DNA from: Arsukibacterium sp. UBA3155
GTDB taxonomy: Bacteria; Pseudomonadota; Gammaproteobacteria; Enterobacterales; Alteromonadaceae
Reading direction: 5' to 3'
NCBI GenBank assembly: GCA_002364615.1
Contig: DEYP01000029.1
Coordinates: 51,820-115,819 of the forward strand
DNA length: 64,000 bases
Part shown: piece by piece, positions 1-8,451 of the stretch
How positions within the stretch are numbered: position 1 is the stretch's first letter
How the letters are laid out: each line of letters starts with the position of its first letter
Translations under genes and position numbers: made by a program
Notes under the pieces: generated by a model
Seen by the model: only the letters and a program-made list of their open reading frames with translations
What the model was told of the DNA's origin: nothing
The model's database searches: none

Positions 1-2
1 AA

Positions 3-665
3 AAACCAATTCCGATTATATTTATACCTAGAGGTACAGTAAAACAGCGATCTTCCCCCAATATCATATTTAGACTGACATGGGACTCTGATGCAGAAAT
101 ATTTAGTCTTAAGCCGACCTTACGTGGCGTAAAAAAATGGCGAATTAAACTGGAGGATTTAGCGTCATCTGAAGCTGAGAAGCGCAATCTCTCTTATGAA
201 GCAATCAGTGTTGAGCGATATCAATTTCTGAAAGAGCTCAGGTCGAAACCTCACGAAAGGGTAAATTTACTGACAGAGCGCTATAGCGTGAAAATTGGAC
301 CGAATGATACTGCAGCAGAAGGTTGGGAGCTTCCTGACAAGCTTTGGGCTCCTTTATTTATTGAGTTTACCTTATTTAAATTTCGGGGCAGAACCGTAGA
401 AGTAAACCAGTTAGTTGATGATGATACTTTGGACCGCGTACTCAATTTGAGTTTGACCTACAAATCTAAAGCTCGGCGAGCTAGCGCCATAAGAAAGCTT
501 CTTGATTTTTTAAAGGTATTGCATGTTGTAGGCAATGTAGAGCCCTTGTCATTCTGTCAAATTGGGAAAAAGGGCCCAAATAGGTTTGCACTACCTCATG
601 ACATATCAGATAGGACAAATATCAAAAAATTGCTCAATTATTATCCGCGACCGCTGATTCAATGA
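3..665 (+). CDS. Hypothetical protein, truncated at window edge
   Basis: The reading frame is open from base 3 to the TGA at 663-665, so the gene begins outside the window. The GTG at 288 is internal and is not a convincing start. The visible part is about 220 residues, basic and soluble-looking, with no membrane segment, signal peptide or catalytic motif I can name. The C-terminal half has an alpha-helical look (a run rich in K, R and A near residues 155-170) that might be a DNA-binding helix, but I do not recognise a family. The base composition is AT-rich like the next gene and unlike the prophage, which fits accessory DNA. Confidence 0.6.
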   Translation, partial: KPIPIIFIPRGTVKQRSSPNIIFRLTWDSDAEIFSLKPTLRGVKKWRIKLEDLASSEAEKRNLSYEAISVERYQFLKELRSKPHERVNLLTERYSVKIGPNDTAAEGWELPDKLWAPLFIEFTLFKFRGRTVEVNQLVDDDTLDRVLNLSLTYKSKARRASAIRKLLDFLKVLHVVGNVEPLSFCQIGKKGPNRFALPHDISDRTNIKKLLNYYPRPLIQ

Positions 666-778
666 GTTTTTGGGTGTGATAGTAGCTCTCTCCTAAAGAA
701 ATTTTCATTAATAGTGCAAAACCATATTAAGACCTATATTGGAAACTTAGCCAATTTAAATTACTATGAGATAATTAA

Positions 779-865
779 TTAATCTTCAGCTTATCAGTGG
801 ATGCGCGTGGCTATGCAAAGGGCGTTTATGAAGTTGGAGTTTGGAAAGCACTAGAAGAATCGTAA
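779..865 (+). pseudogene. Patatin-like phospholipase N-terminal fragment
   Basis: An isolated open stretch between stop codons encodes about 28 residues ending VYEVGVWKALEES. It resembles the oxyanion-hole region of patatin-like phospholipases (GGGxRGxYxxGVLKALEE). The glycine run is replaced by VDA and no serine-hydrolase motif (GxSxG) follows, so only a decayed scrap remains. The rest of the gene-free stretch 666-1085 shows no convincing coding sequence, only AT-rich sequence and scattered stops. The similarity is by eye and short, so the assignment is tentative. Confidence 0.3.
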
Positions 866-1085
866 ACGTTGCAGCAGCCACACCGTCTCGGAGTGATTGC
901 TGTATAGATCAGAATGGAAACACTTTTGTCAGCTTGTCTGGCGTATCAGCAGTGAGTAACTCTTTAAACAATGTGGCCAGGTAATCATGCGGCTCAAGGG
1001 GGCACGTAAATTTAAGCCTCGCTGATGATGAAATCAAACTTTGCAATTGTGTACGGATGCCGGAAAATTAAAGGGCAAGGAAAAC

Positions 1086-3173
1086 ATGCCAAGCAAAAAA
1101 AAGTGTTTCCTGAGTAATAAAAGTCTCTTGATTAAAACTATTCGAGAAGATAGAAACTGGCACAATACAGAGGAGTCTCAAGACTTTGAAATATTATCTC
1201 TGCCCGGACCTAATAAAAAAACTATCGCCCATTTGGTTTTAAGGTGCAATCAAAACTGGATACATACAGAAGCAGCATCTAGAGACGATGTTCTTTCTCT
1301 AACTGGTGAGATAGGTAGAACGGTCGCCGAATTCTTAATTGATGATCATTTACTACCAAATGATCACAAATTGCTTAACGATAAAAGCTGGCTTTCGAAA
1401 ATCTATTACGGTCATTCAACATTTGCTCATATCATTGCCTCTCGTTCAAGTCTATGGGGAGAGAGTAATCCAGCTGCTCAAGACTTCAGTATCTTGACTC
1501 TAGGCAGAGGTAGACCTGATCATCTCAGCACCGTCGCACATGTCCTAGCCAGATGGAATCATAGCTGGGGATTAACTGCGGCGGCACAAAATCTAAACGT
1601 GTTAAAGCTTACTGATATTAACGGAGTTAGTGTTGCTCATGTTCTGGCAGAGTTCAATAAATCTTGGGTACAGACTGATGTAGCTTTTGAAAAAAGCATA
1701 CTATCTATAGTTGATGACAATCATAAATCCGTTGCTAGCATTCTTTGCTCGGCTGATGAAAGTTGGATTTTTAATGCTATTGGGAAGACTAAAAGTATAT
1801 TTATAAAATACGGGTATAGAATATCTAGGGTAATCGCTTCAAATCTACCTGACTTTTTCAATTTCCATAGTGTTTTTAGCCTTGATGAAGTTAAAAAAGA
1901 CTCTAGCATTCCCGTCAATCAGGGACTTAAACTGATCAGGGATGAAAGCCAGCGCACTATTATAACTTCGATGTCATTTAAAAATCCTGCATTAGCACTA
2001 GATCTATGTATAAGATATAGCAGCTTTTACACTAACAATGATTGTGTGACTGGCATGCCTATTATCCATATACTGGCTTTAAAAAAAGCATTCACCCATG
2101 CTTATTTCTTTGAGAAAATGCAAAGCTACCACTTGGTTTTTGATATTTATAGAAGAGCAACTTTATTAGAAGTTTTTCTTTGGAATTTAGATGAGTCAAT
2201 TAGACTGGAATTTTTAAAAAAGCAGATAGCAAGCTTCAAGAAATACGAGAATTACAGCTTAAACGACACAAGACAGTTATATTTTGAAACATTAATTAAA
2301 ATTTCTGCTATATATGATGAAAATTGGATTTACTCTGAGTATTCGAAAGATGATTATTTTTTAACTAAACGATACTTAGGTGGGACGATAGCTCATTTTT
2401 TAGCTGCAACATCAATAGACTGGTTATCGACGGTGGGCTTGTTAAATAATGAGGTACTATTTGCTTTAAGCGACTATGGTAAGACTGTTGTAGAGGAGAT
2501 TTACGATTCGAAAAACTGGCCTAAATACCAGGGCACATATGACATCTGTTCGCTTAATTTGACGTTAAGAAATGACATTAAAGTTATAGAGCTTGTTTGT
2601 TCAAAGCGTGATTGGAATTACACACTTGTTGACGGTTATGCGCAGCTTTTTCCTTTGAAATTATCATCATCGCTAACCGTTGGTGAGGCAATATTAGAGT
2701 CTGACAATGTTCATTTCAATCCTAAGCATATTATGGACTGTAACGTTGGTTTTTCTTGGTTTCACGATTTGCTATCTTCAGACTCTTGGCGAAGCAGCCT
2801 TGAATCACCTGCCAAGCTTAGTAAAACATTTTCTGTTGCGTTATCTAGTTTCTACAGTGGTAGTTGTATTTTTGCTGATAGTGAATTTTTAAAATTGATA
2901 AATGCTTGCCTTCCTAAACTTGACTTTGATGCTATCGATGAAAGTCTGTCAATGAAGTTGTTGTGTACTGAATTTGATGGTGTGCCCCTTTATAAAACGG
3001 TTTTAAATAAGCGCGGAATCTCCGGTTCCGGTTGTATTTTTGAAGCTGTGATATTAGATAAATTCTTTTTTGAAAATTTTGATATTGGCGATGGTAATGC
3101 TGAGAGAGAGCTTTATGATAAATTACGAGATCTAGCGAAGATATGTACAAATTTATCCACAGGTATTCACTAA
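1086..3173 (+). CDS. Large repeat protein of unknown function (695 aa)
   Basis: I do not recognise the family. The N-terminal 230 residues and a block near residues 415-500 contain a degenerate repeat of about 33-40 residues: a Trp, then an Ala, an I/V-L-x-L strand-like piece, a Gly or polar turn, and T/S-V-A-H-x-L-A (examples: TIAHLVL, STVAHVLARW, VSVAHVLAEF, GTIAHFLAAT). The alternation of short helices resembles ankyrin-like solenoids. There is no signal peptide and no clear membrane segment. The ATG at 1086 is preferred because AAGGA lies just upstream; a TTG at 1041 would add 15 residues. Composition is AT-rich, suggesting horizontal transfer. A protein-binding scaffold or effector is possible but unproven. 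Confidence 0.7.
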   Translation: MPSKKKCFLSNKSLLIKTIREDRNWHNTEESQDFEILSLPGPNKKTIAHLVLRCNQNWIHTEAASRDDVLSLTGEIGRTVAEFLIDDHLLPNDHKLLNDKSWLSKIYYGHSTFAHIIASRSSLWGESNPAAQDFSILTLGRGRPDHLSTVAHVLARWNHSWGLTAAAQNLNVLKLTDINGVSVAHVLAEFNKSWVQTDVAFEKSILSIVDDNHKSVASILCSADESWIFNAIGKTKSIFIKYGYRISRVIASNLPDFFNFHSVFSLDEVKKDSSIPVNQGLKLIRDESQRTIITSMSFKNPALALDLCIRYSSFYTNNDCVTGMPIIHILALKKAFTHAYFFEKMQSYHLVFDIYRRATLLEVFLWNLDESIRLEFLKKQIASFKKYENYSLNDTRQLYFETLIKISAIYDENWIYSEYSKDDYFLTKRYLGGTIAHFLAATSIDWLSTVGLLNNEVLFALSDYGKTVVEEIYDSKNWPKYQGTYDICSLNLTLRNDIKVIELVCSKRDWNYTLVDGYAQLFPLKLSSSLTVGEAILESDNVHFNPKHIMDCNVGFSWFHDLLSSDSWRSSLESPAKLSKTFSVALSSFYSGSCIFADSEFLKLINACLPKLDFDAIDESLSMKLLCTEFDGVPLYKTVLNKRGISGSGCIFEAVILDKFFFENFDIGDGNAERELYDKLRDLAKICTNLSTGIH

Positions 3174-3496
3174 AGTGCACTCCAGATTGGCTACTAAGTG
3201 AGCATAACAATGCTGTTATCAATCGAAATTGATATGGTTTGTTGTGGTTTACTGACCATTGAATTAATACTAAATATTAGTAAGGACGTTAAGCAGTAAT
3301 TAACGTCGAGTGTTGCGCATTGCTAAAAGCATCGACTTTGCCGAGGAAGCGAAAAATGGGTCGGAGTTAATAATCACCGCCCCTTTGCAAGGCGCTGAAA
3401 CAAAAAAGGTTAATCTGTCGTTTTTAATTTCCCCCTTTTTTCGGAATAGACTACTACTTCCATAAATCCGATGATAAAAAATAAAGTCGGCAAATA
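3174..3496. other. Gene-free stretch
   Basis: This is about 320 bp between two convergent genes. I see no ORF with a credible start, no RNA gene and no strong terminator hairpin. It separates the AT-rich 695-residue gene from the leftward-transcribed methyltransferase/HNH pair. Confidence 0.4.
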
Positions 3497-5038
3497 TCAG
3501 TCAACAACAGCTTTCAGCCGGGCAAAGGTTCGCATGCTTTCATTTGCTATTAGCACAGGGTAGTCTGGGTTTTTGGCAATCAGATGGTATTGGCCATTCA
3601 CGTCTTTTTTAACATCGCGCAGTAGATACTGGTTATCACCACTTTCATCCTGTCGTTCAATTGCTACCGTACAATTTTGCAATGAACCGGCACTCTCGGG
3701 GCTGATAAGCTCGAGCAATAACAACTGGCCGTCCAGTATAGGGTGTTTACCACCGTTCATGGAATTGCCGCTAGCGTGGGCCAGGAAATGCTTATCAGGG
3801 TTAAGAGTGCCAAAACCAGCAGGCGCATTAACGTATTCTGCGTTGCTGTCATCACCGGTTTTAAAGCGGCCGCAGGCGATTTTGATATTGGGGAAATAGC
3901 GTAACTGCAGCGGACTGATACTTACTTGGTCATCCTCGTCTGCTAGAGAAAATACCTCATTTGCAGCCGTAACTTTAGTTGGCGCGATATATGAAGTAGT
4001 TACTTGCGTGCTACCGGCAATGACAAACTCGTCTTTACTTAGCCAGAGTTTAGCGCCGTTGGCTTGTGCAACAGAGTAAGCCCAGTCACTTACTGCGCGA
4101 GATTTTTCTGCATCACAATAAAAGTAGGCTGCCAGTTCAGTACTTAACACTCTTTCGAATTTATGCAGGTTTTGTTCTTGCCAGTTATCCCGGTGTTGCT
4201 GCGCCGCAAGATAATCGCGCTTGCTGTTGTTGCAGTTGCTGTGGGTAGCAACAAAGTTATGGCCTAAATCGGTAGAGTAGCGGGCAAAGGGGATAAAGTG
4301 ATCAACTTCTGCACTGTTGGCATCTTTTAAAGGTTTGTTGCAATAAAAGCACAAGCCGCGTTGTATTTCTATCAGCACCGGTCGGGCTTTATTTAATGCG
4401 TTTCTGTCGACCCCAAACAGAAATTCGTGTAGCTGACTTTGTGCCCCCAGCAGTTTCTGATTGTCTTTGATACTTTGTATTTTCTGTAGCCAGGCATTTT
4501 TAGCCAGGTATACCACCAGATCGTAAAAGCGACGAAAAGAGTAGGCGATGCCTGGGTTAAGTTTAATAAATTTACCGTTGTCTTGATGCGGGTATAGAAA
4601 ACACTCTGGCTGTTTTGCTAAAACTTGTAGCCGCCATAATGGGCCGTTTTTAAGCGTTGCCAGCGTGGCACGATAAATTTGTTTCCAATACATGCTTTGC
4701 TTTAACTGGCGAATATTGCGGATGTTGTTTTGCTGGCACTCGAACAATACGCTGATGACTTTGGATTGCGTGCCTGAGTTTTGTTTAAGTAGCGCAGCAT
4801 CGCCATTGTGGTCAGCAGCGAAAGGCATTGCGTGGTGCCAGTACAGCAGAATAAATTTGTCGACCAGTGCATCCAGTGTGATTACCAGCTCGCTGTCGGG
4901 TTGCTGCAGTGGGTGCTCTACACAAATATCCGCAATAGCATGAAGCAAGGCAAACTTATAGGTAGCGACAAACTCACCTTCATTTAGCATACGCTGAATG
5001 TAGCCAATAAAATCCAGTTGTTGCTGCATACCCGCCAT
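3497..5038 (-). CDS. HNH endonuclease fused to S24/LexA-like peptidase domain
   Basis: This 513-residue protein joins two recognisable parts. Residues about 220-285 form an HNH nuclease with a CFYC pair at 230-233, catalytic DH at 246-247, an Asn near 261 and a second zinc pair region NCNNSK near 268-273. Residues about 380-513 resemble the S24 (LexA/UmuD/CI) peptidase fold, with the nucleophile in GNSM (Ser426) and the DGQLLLLE strand. The expected catalytic lysine is replaced by Arg474 (YLLRDV) in my by-eye alignment, so self-cleavage may be lost. The N-terminal ~200 residues are helical and unassigned. It starts 2 nt after the methyltransferase stop, so the two are probably cotranscribed. 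A DNA-targeting role such as defence or SOS-linked activity is inferred from this fusion and context only. Confidence 0.8.
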   Translation of the reverse strand: MAGMQQQLDFIGYIQRMLNEGEFVATYKFALLHAIADICVEHPLQQPDSELVITLDALVDKFILLYWHHAMPFAADHNGDAALLKQNSGTQSKVISVLFECQQNNIRNIRQLKQSMYWKQIYRATLATLKNGPLWRLQVLAKQPECFLYPHQDNGKFIKLNPGIAYSFRRFYDLVVYLAKNAWLQKIQSIKDNQKLLGAQSQLHEFLFGVDRNALNKARPVLIEIQRGLCFYCNKPLKDANSAEVDHFIPFARYSTDLGHNFVATHSNCNNSKRDYLAAQQHRDNWQEQNLHKFERVLSTELAAYFYCDAEKSRAVSDWAYSVAQANGAKLWLSKDEFVIAGSTQVTTSYIAPTKVTAANEVFSLADEDDQVSISPLQLRYFPNIKIACGRFKTGDDSNAEYVNAPAGFGTLNPDKHFLAHASGNSMNGGKHPILDGQLLLLELISPESAGSLQNCTVAIERQDESGDNQYLLRDVKKDVNGQYHLIAKNPDYPVLIANESMRTFARLKAVVD

Positions 5039-5040
5039 AT

Positions 5041-5637
5041 TTAGCTACCGTTCCTGAATAACAGGGCATTAAGCCAGGTTTCGTGGTTACGTTCAGGGCG
5101 TTTATCCTGCGTGAGCCACATCTTGTTCAGCGTCAGCCCGTTTACATCGTTTATTAAAGCGGTAAGTCGTGCTTCATTCATATCAGTAAAATACCTGCCA
5201 TGGTCTTGGCGCTCGGTATCACCATATTTAAACGAGGCATAAAGCACACCGTCTGGCTTTAATGCTTGCTGTAATAAGCCAAATACTGTGGCCAAGTTAT
5301 TATTGGCAACATGCAGCAAGCTGGCGCAGCACCATATGCCATCGTATTTTTCGTGCTGGTTTAACTGTTCAAAACGCTGCACCGCAACAGCTTGGTGCAG
5401 GCGTGCGCTGGCAAGTCGAGCCAGTTCTGCACTGGCGTCAAAGGCGCTAACCGTAAAACCTAGTTGTTTAAAATAAACTGCATCACGGCCGCTACCACAG
5501 CCAGCATCGAGAATATGACCAGCGGCTTTTAGCCGTGGCAGAAACTCGGCATACAAGGCTGTCATGTCTATATCGTCAGTTGCAGCAGCAAAGTCTGCGG
5601 CGTTTTGGTTGTAGTAATTTATTGTTTCTAATGACAT
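5041..5637 (-). CDS. Class I SAM-dependent methyltransferase
   Basis: The 198-residue protein has a Rossmann methyltransferase core. Motif I is LDAGCGSGRD at about 43-52, an acidic residue ends strand 2 (FDAS, near 67), and the motif IV region is YDGIWCCASLLHV. It resembles TehB/UbiE-like small-molecule methyltransferases more than DNA methylases, since no NPPY-type motif is seen. The substrate is unknown. It is the first gene of a two-gene leftward unit with the HNH/S24 fusion 2 nt downstream. The upstream 210 bp (5638-5847) contains no clear LexA box and presumably holds the promoter. Confidence 0.85.
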   Translation of the reverse strand: MSLETINYYNQNAADFAAATDDIDMTALYAEFLPRLKAAGHILDAGCGSGRDAVYFKQLGFTVSAFDASAELARLASARLHQAVAVQRFEQLNQHEKYDGIWCCASLLHVANNNLATVFGLLQQALKPDGVLYASFKYGDTERQDHGRYFTDMNEARLTALINDVNGLTLNKMWLTQDKRPERNHETWLNALLFRNGS

Positions 5638-5847
5638 TTATTTGGCCATAATTCCGCAACAAGCGCTTTGATACTACCTATGTTCTGAGCGATTTCAAAG
5701 CGTAGAATCCATTTTTTACTCACAAATGTTTATTAATAAACGAGACTGCCCGTTGCTCGTTTTTAGCCTAACTCACGAACAGATTGTCTTAACTCAACCA
5801 GCAGGCGTTCCTTATAAAATAAAGCCTGTGTATGTCACTAATGACAC

Positions 5848-6546
5848 TTAACTGACATCAGACTTGATAACATATTTCTCGGCTAACGGATTAAAAGTAC
5901 TTGGTTTGTCTATTTGCTGCACGATTAAATCAACGGGAATTCTGGGCTTCAGTAGATCTTCAAATATTGCAGTGTTTGTAACACTAGCATCAAGCCAGGT
6001 ATCAACGAGCTTTGGTTCTTTCGGTAGCATTAACGGTGAGGCTTTAGTGTGAATATTTAACAGTTTTGGGTGTGGGGGTAGTGTTATCACCGAGAATGAC
6101 AACGCAAGCTCGCCGGTATCCTTGTTAAGCCACTCCCGGCACAGGCCACCCAATAACATGCCACCATCCTTCGCCACCATATCGTGATAGTGAACAGGCT
6201 TGCCGTTTACATACTCAGTTTCACCAAACCCTTTCACGGGTATTACGCAGCGGCTATGTCTGTATGCATGATAACCAGCTGAGCCTTTCATATTTAACTT
6301 GTCATAGCGGGTATTAAACGAGGTGTACCTGGATGGTTTAAAGCCGGTCTCTGTCGGCTGCAGCAGTAACCACCAGGTGGCATTATCCATCCTTCGCATA
6401 CCCTCTTTCTGCCAAACAATACTGACTTGGTTAGTGGCCCGGATGAAACGGCTGAAAATCTGGCGCTCAGGGAACAGCTGGATCTGTAGCCCTTCGCACA
6501 GTTCTATAACGCCGGGATCATCGATAACGTTTAGTCTGCCGCACAT
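5848..6546 (-). CDS. SRAP/HMCES-family abasic-site DNA-protein crosslinker (YedK-like)
   Basis: SRAP proteins bind abasic sites in single-stranded DNA and form a thiazolidine crosslink through Cys2. All key positions are visible: MCGR at the N-terminus (Cys2, Arg4), NTR at 78-80, Glu109 in CVIPVKGFGET, and His166 in LNIHTKASPLML. The length of 232 residues is normal. The usual GFYEW piece is GFGET here, a small departure. The ATG gives Cys as residue 2, which is essential in this family and settles the start. It is a separate leftward gene just outside the prophage attL. Such genes are common in mobile elements and alongside SOS genes. Confidence 0.92.
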   Translation of the reverse strand: MCGRLNVIDDPGVIELCEGLQIQLFPERQIFSRFIRATNQVSIVWQKEGMRRMDNATWWLLLQPTETGFKPSRYTSFNTRYDKLNMKGSAGYHAYRHSRCVIPVKGFGETEYVNGKPVHYHDMVAKDGGMLLGGLCREWLNKDTGELALSFSVITLPPHPKLLNIHTKASPLMLPKEPKLVDTWLDASVTNTAIFEDLLKPRIPVDLIVQQIDKPSTFNPLAEKYVIKSDVS

Positions 6547-6670
6547 ACGGTTTTATCCAATTGTTGGTAATTTTTGTCGGTTTTAGCTTAGCTTATTTTT
6601 GCCAGGAGACATTGGGCAACGATTAAGTGCCGATTGGACCGTTAAGAAATTTTTAAAAAGCGGAGATGGC

Positions 6671-6777
6671 TTTAGACCGCATAAGACCTGCTAAGACCGA
6701 AAACCATTGCTAATGCTTGATATTGAAGGGTTTTTCAGGGTTTTCAGGCCGTATAAGACCGTGTTGAACTGTCTTAT
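6671..6777. repeat. TAAGACC short repeats left of attL
   Basis: Variants of (A)TAAGACC occur near 6671, 6681, 6692 and 6752 on the plus strand, and an inverted GTCTTAT lies at 6771-6777 directly against the attL core. This spacing looks like arm-type binding sites of an integrase. The motif differs from the TAGTATCA repeats inside the prophage. It may mark the end of a second element stacked in the same tRNA site. Confidence 0.4.
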
Positions 6778-6794
6778 GGCTGCCCCAGCAGGAA
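6777..6794. other. attL core (duplicate of tRNA-Arg 3' end)
   Basis: TGGCTGCCCCAGCAGGAA matches the last 18 bases of tRNA-Arg at 47149-47166 on the complementary strand. Identity is lost after one mismatch and CGA, so this copy is only the 3' end duplicate. A CCGCTA-TTT-TAGCGG hairpin follows at 6803-6817. Confidence 0.85.
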
Positions 6795-6838
6795 CCGACA
6801 ATCCGCTATTTTAGCGGCCTGCGCGGGTTGATCATTCA

Positions 6839-6866
6839 GCTGTAGTATCATCTGTAGTATCAAAAT
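6839..6866. repeat. Left integrase arm-type repeat (TAGTATCA motif)
   Basis: A 28-bp sequence with two direct copies of TGTAGTATCA is repeated with one mismatch at 47002-47029, near the other prophage end. The paired location inside attL and attR indicates arm-type sites for the P4-family integrase or its AlpA-like directionality factor. Confidence 0.6.
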
Positions 6867-6880
6867 ATTTTGCTGCCCGA

Positions 6881-7081
6881 TCACGACTGCAGTGCTGTCA
6901 TATTTTTGGCGGCTGGCTGGCGCTTCCTGATCCACTCGTTGATCTGGTCTTCTGACCAGGCAACAGAACGGGGACCCAGTTTAAATGCTGCCGGTGCTTC
7001 GCCGCTTTTCACCATAGCATACCAGGTGGTTTTACTCACAGGTACTTTCTTTAATACTTCAGGTAGCTTTAATAACTGCAT
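6881..7081 (-). CDS. AlpA-family excisionase/regulator
   Basis: This 66-residue MerR-like helix-turn-helix protein begins LLKLPEVLKKVPVSKTTWY and continues through GEAPAAFKLGPRSVAW and a WIRKRQ tail, the usual AlpA pattern. AlpA proteins act as recombination directionality factors or activators of P4-type integrases. It is the last gene of the leftward early operon, about 85 bp from attL. After circularisation it would face the integrase gene across attP, which fits an excisionase role. Confidence 0.85.
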   Translation of the reverse strand: MQLLKLPEVLKKVPVSKTTWYAMVKSGEAPAAFKLGPRSVAWSEDQINEWIRKRQPAAKNMTALQS

Positions 7082-7093
7082 AATTTCCTCCTG

Positions 7094-7555
7094 TTACCGG
7101 CCTTGGTTCTGCCGGCCTGCTGGCTGGCGCTGGTTGTTCTGTGCTGGCTGCTGGTACCCGCCTTGCTGTGGTTTCTGATATCCACCGTTCTGTTGCTGCT
7201 GGCCAGCTGGTTGCTGTTGCAGGCCATCAAGCATTTGCAGTTCGTTGGCCACTATCTCAGTGGTGAAGCGCTCGATGCCGTCTTTGTCCTGCCACTTGCG
7301 GGTTTTAAGCTTACCCTCGATATAAACCTTGCTGCCTTTGCGCAAGTAGTCGGCGGCTATTTCTGCCAGGCGTTGGTATATAACAACACGGTGCCACTCG
7401 GTTTGCTCTTTTTTCTGATTGGTGGCTTTGTCTGTCCAGCTTTCACTGGTGGCAATAGTCATGTTGGCCACTGCGCCACCCTGGGGCATGTAACGCACTT
7501 CAGGATCCGCGCCCAGGTTGCCAATTAAAATTACTTTGTTGATGCCTCTGCTCAT
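7094..7555 (-). CDS. ssb: Single-stranded DNA-binding protein, phage type
   Basis: Residues 1-110 form the SSB OB fold ([19 protein letters not shown], then a TEWHRVVIY strand and [12 protein letters not shown]). The C-terminal 45 residues are a Gln/Gly/Pro-rich linker. The protein ends [11 protein letters not shown] and lacks the acidic DDDIPF-type tip that recruits host repair and replication partners. No frame change near the stop would restore it before the AlpA gene starts. It likely coats single-stranded DNA during phage replication or recombination. It lies in the leftward early operon between a small regulator and alpA. Confidence 0.95.
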   Translation of the reverse strand: MSRGINKVILIGNLGADPEVRYMPQGGAVANMTIATSESWTDKATNQKKEQTEWHRVVIYQRLAEIAADYLRKGSKVYIEGKLKTRKWQDKDGIERFTTEIVANELQMLDGLQQQPAGQQQQNGGYQKPQQGGYQQPAQNNQRQPAGRQNQGR

Positions 7556-7576
7556 TGTGTTCGCCTTAAAAACTTA

Positions 7577-7834
7577 TCAGTTAACTGATTTAACCCTAGC
7601 CCAGTCGAGTTCTTTTATCTTTTCGACTGTCTCGGCTACGTCATTCATTGCATTAAAAGCCCGGTTGAAATTACTCTGGCTAACACCGTTGATTGCTGAC
7701 GCAACGGAGTCTGCCAGGCCGGTAACCAGATGATCTTTAAGCGCAGCTTTAATATTGTCGCTGCGTATATCAGTTCGGCTTAGCAGCAGTTCAAAACGCT
7801 GCTGGCACTGGCTGCCCTGGCTGATATATTTCAT
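7577..7834 (-). CDS. Small PapB-like putative regulator
   Basis: The 85-residue protein has a C-terminal half (GVSQSNFNRAFNAMNDVAETVEKIKEL) resembling the helix-turn-helix of adhesin-type PapB regulators. The N-terminal half is helical. Its start overlaps the end of the Dam-like gene by a few bases (ATGA-type coupling). A DNA-binding role within the early operon is inferred; the family match is by eye. Confidence 0.55.
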   Translation of the reverse strand: MKYISQGSQCQQRFELLLSRTDIRSDNIKAALKDHLVTGLADSVASAINGVSQSNFNRAFNAMNDVAETVEKIKELDWARVKSVN

Positions 7835-8442
7835 GCTGCAGCTCCTGCTTTGTATTCAACTTTAATTTTGCCAAGCTTGCCGAACACCTCTGCGAACCTA
7901 GCCACGTTCGGGCCGAAATAGGTGATAACGCTGCCTTTTGTTGAGCCCTGAACCTTTTTCCCATCACGGCCAATATAGTGAACCCGTGTTCTTGGGAAGC
8001 ACTGTGGGTAATCCAGTAGCGGTGAAAACCAGATTTCAGACGAGTTGCAGAACGTTATGATCACCGCCTCGGTTACCCGGCCAGCCAGGTACTCGGTCAG
8101 CAGTTTGTTTATCCAGTCTGCATTGCCTGGTATATCTTCGGTAATGCAGTGGCCGCGGCGTTTACAGGTAAGCTTTTTGCACTTCGCTTTACAGGCGGTT
8201 TCGCCACGGTGGAATGGGTGATTCATCCATACACGGCCATGCCATTTTTTCTGCAGCCCGTCTGTGTCTTTGGTGAATATCTGTTTAGCGCCGATCCACT
8301 GATTAGCAAAATCGCAACTGGCAGGATCAAGGTCAATGCCGCCCATAACTTCAATGCCAGCATCTGTCCATTCGGGTGGGGTGTAGTATTCAAAACCGCT
8401 TTCAGCGCTGGTTTGATTAACTAAGTTGGCGTTATTTTTCAT
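7831..8442 (-). CDS. Phage DNA N6-adenine methyltransferase (Dam-like)
   Basis: The protein matches the phage Dam-type family: an early EYYTPPEWTD motif (about 18-26), DLDPAS (37-42), and a catalytic-motif equivalent NHPF at 74-77 in place of NPPY. Four cysteines follow at 84, 88, 93 and 99, suggesting a small zinc-binding insertion right after the catalytic motif. It is 203 residues long, normal for the family. Such enzymes methylate adenines in phage DNA and may protect it from host restriction. It sits in the leftward early operon after the DGQHR gene. Confidence 0.85.
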   Translation of the reverse strand: MKNNANLVNQTSAESGFEYYTPPEWTDAGIEVMGGIDLDPASCDFANQWIGAKQIFTKDTDGLQKKWHGRVWMNHPFHRGETACKAKCKKLTCKRRGHCITEDIPGNADWINKLLTEYLAGRVTEAVIITFCNSSEIWFSPLLDYPQCFPRTRVHYIGRDGKKVQGSTKGSVITYFGPNVARFAEVFGKLGKIKVEYKAGAAA

Positions 8443-8451
8443 TAAGTGGCC

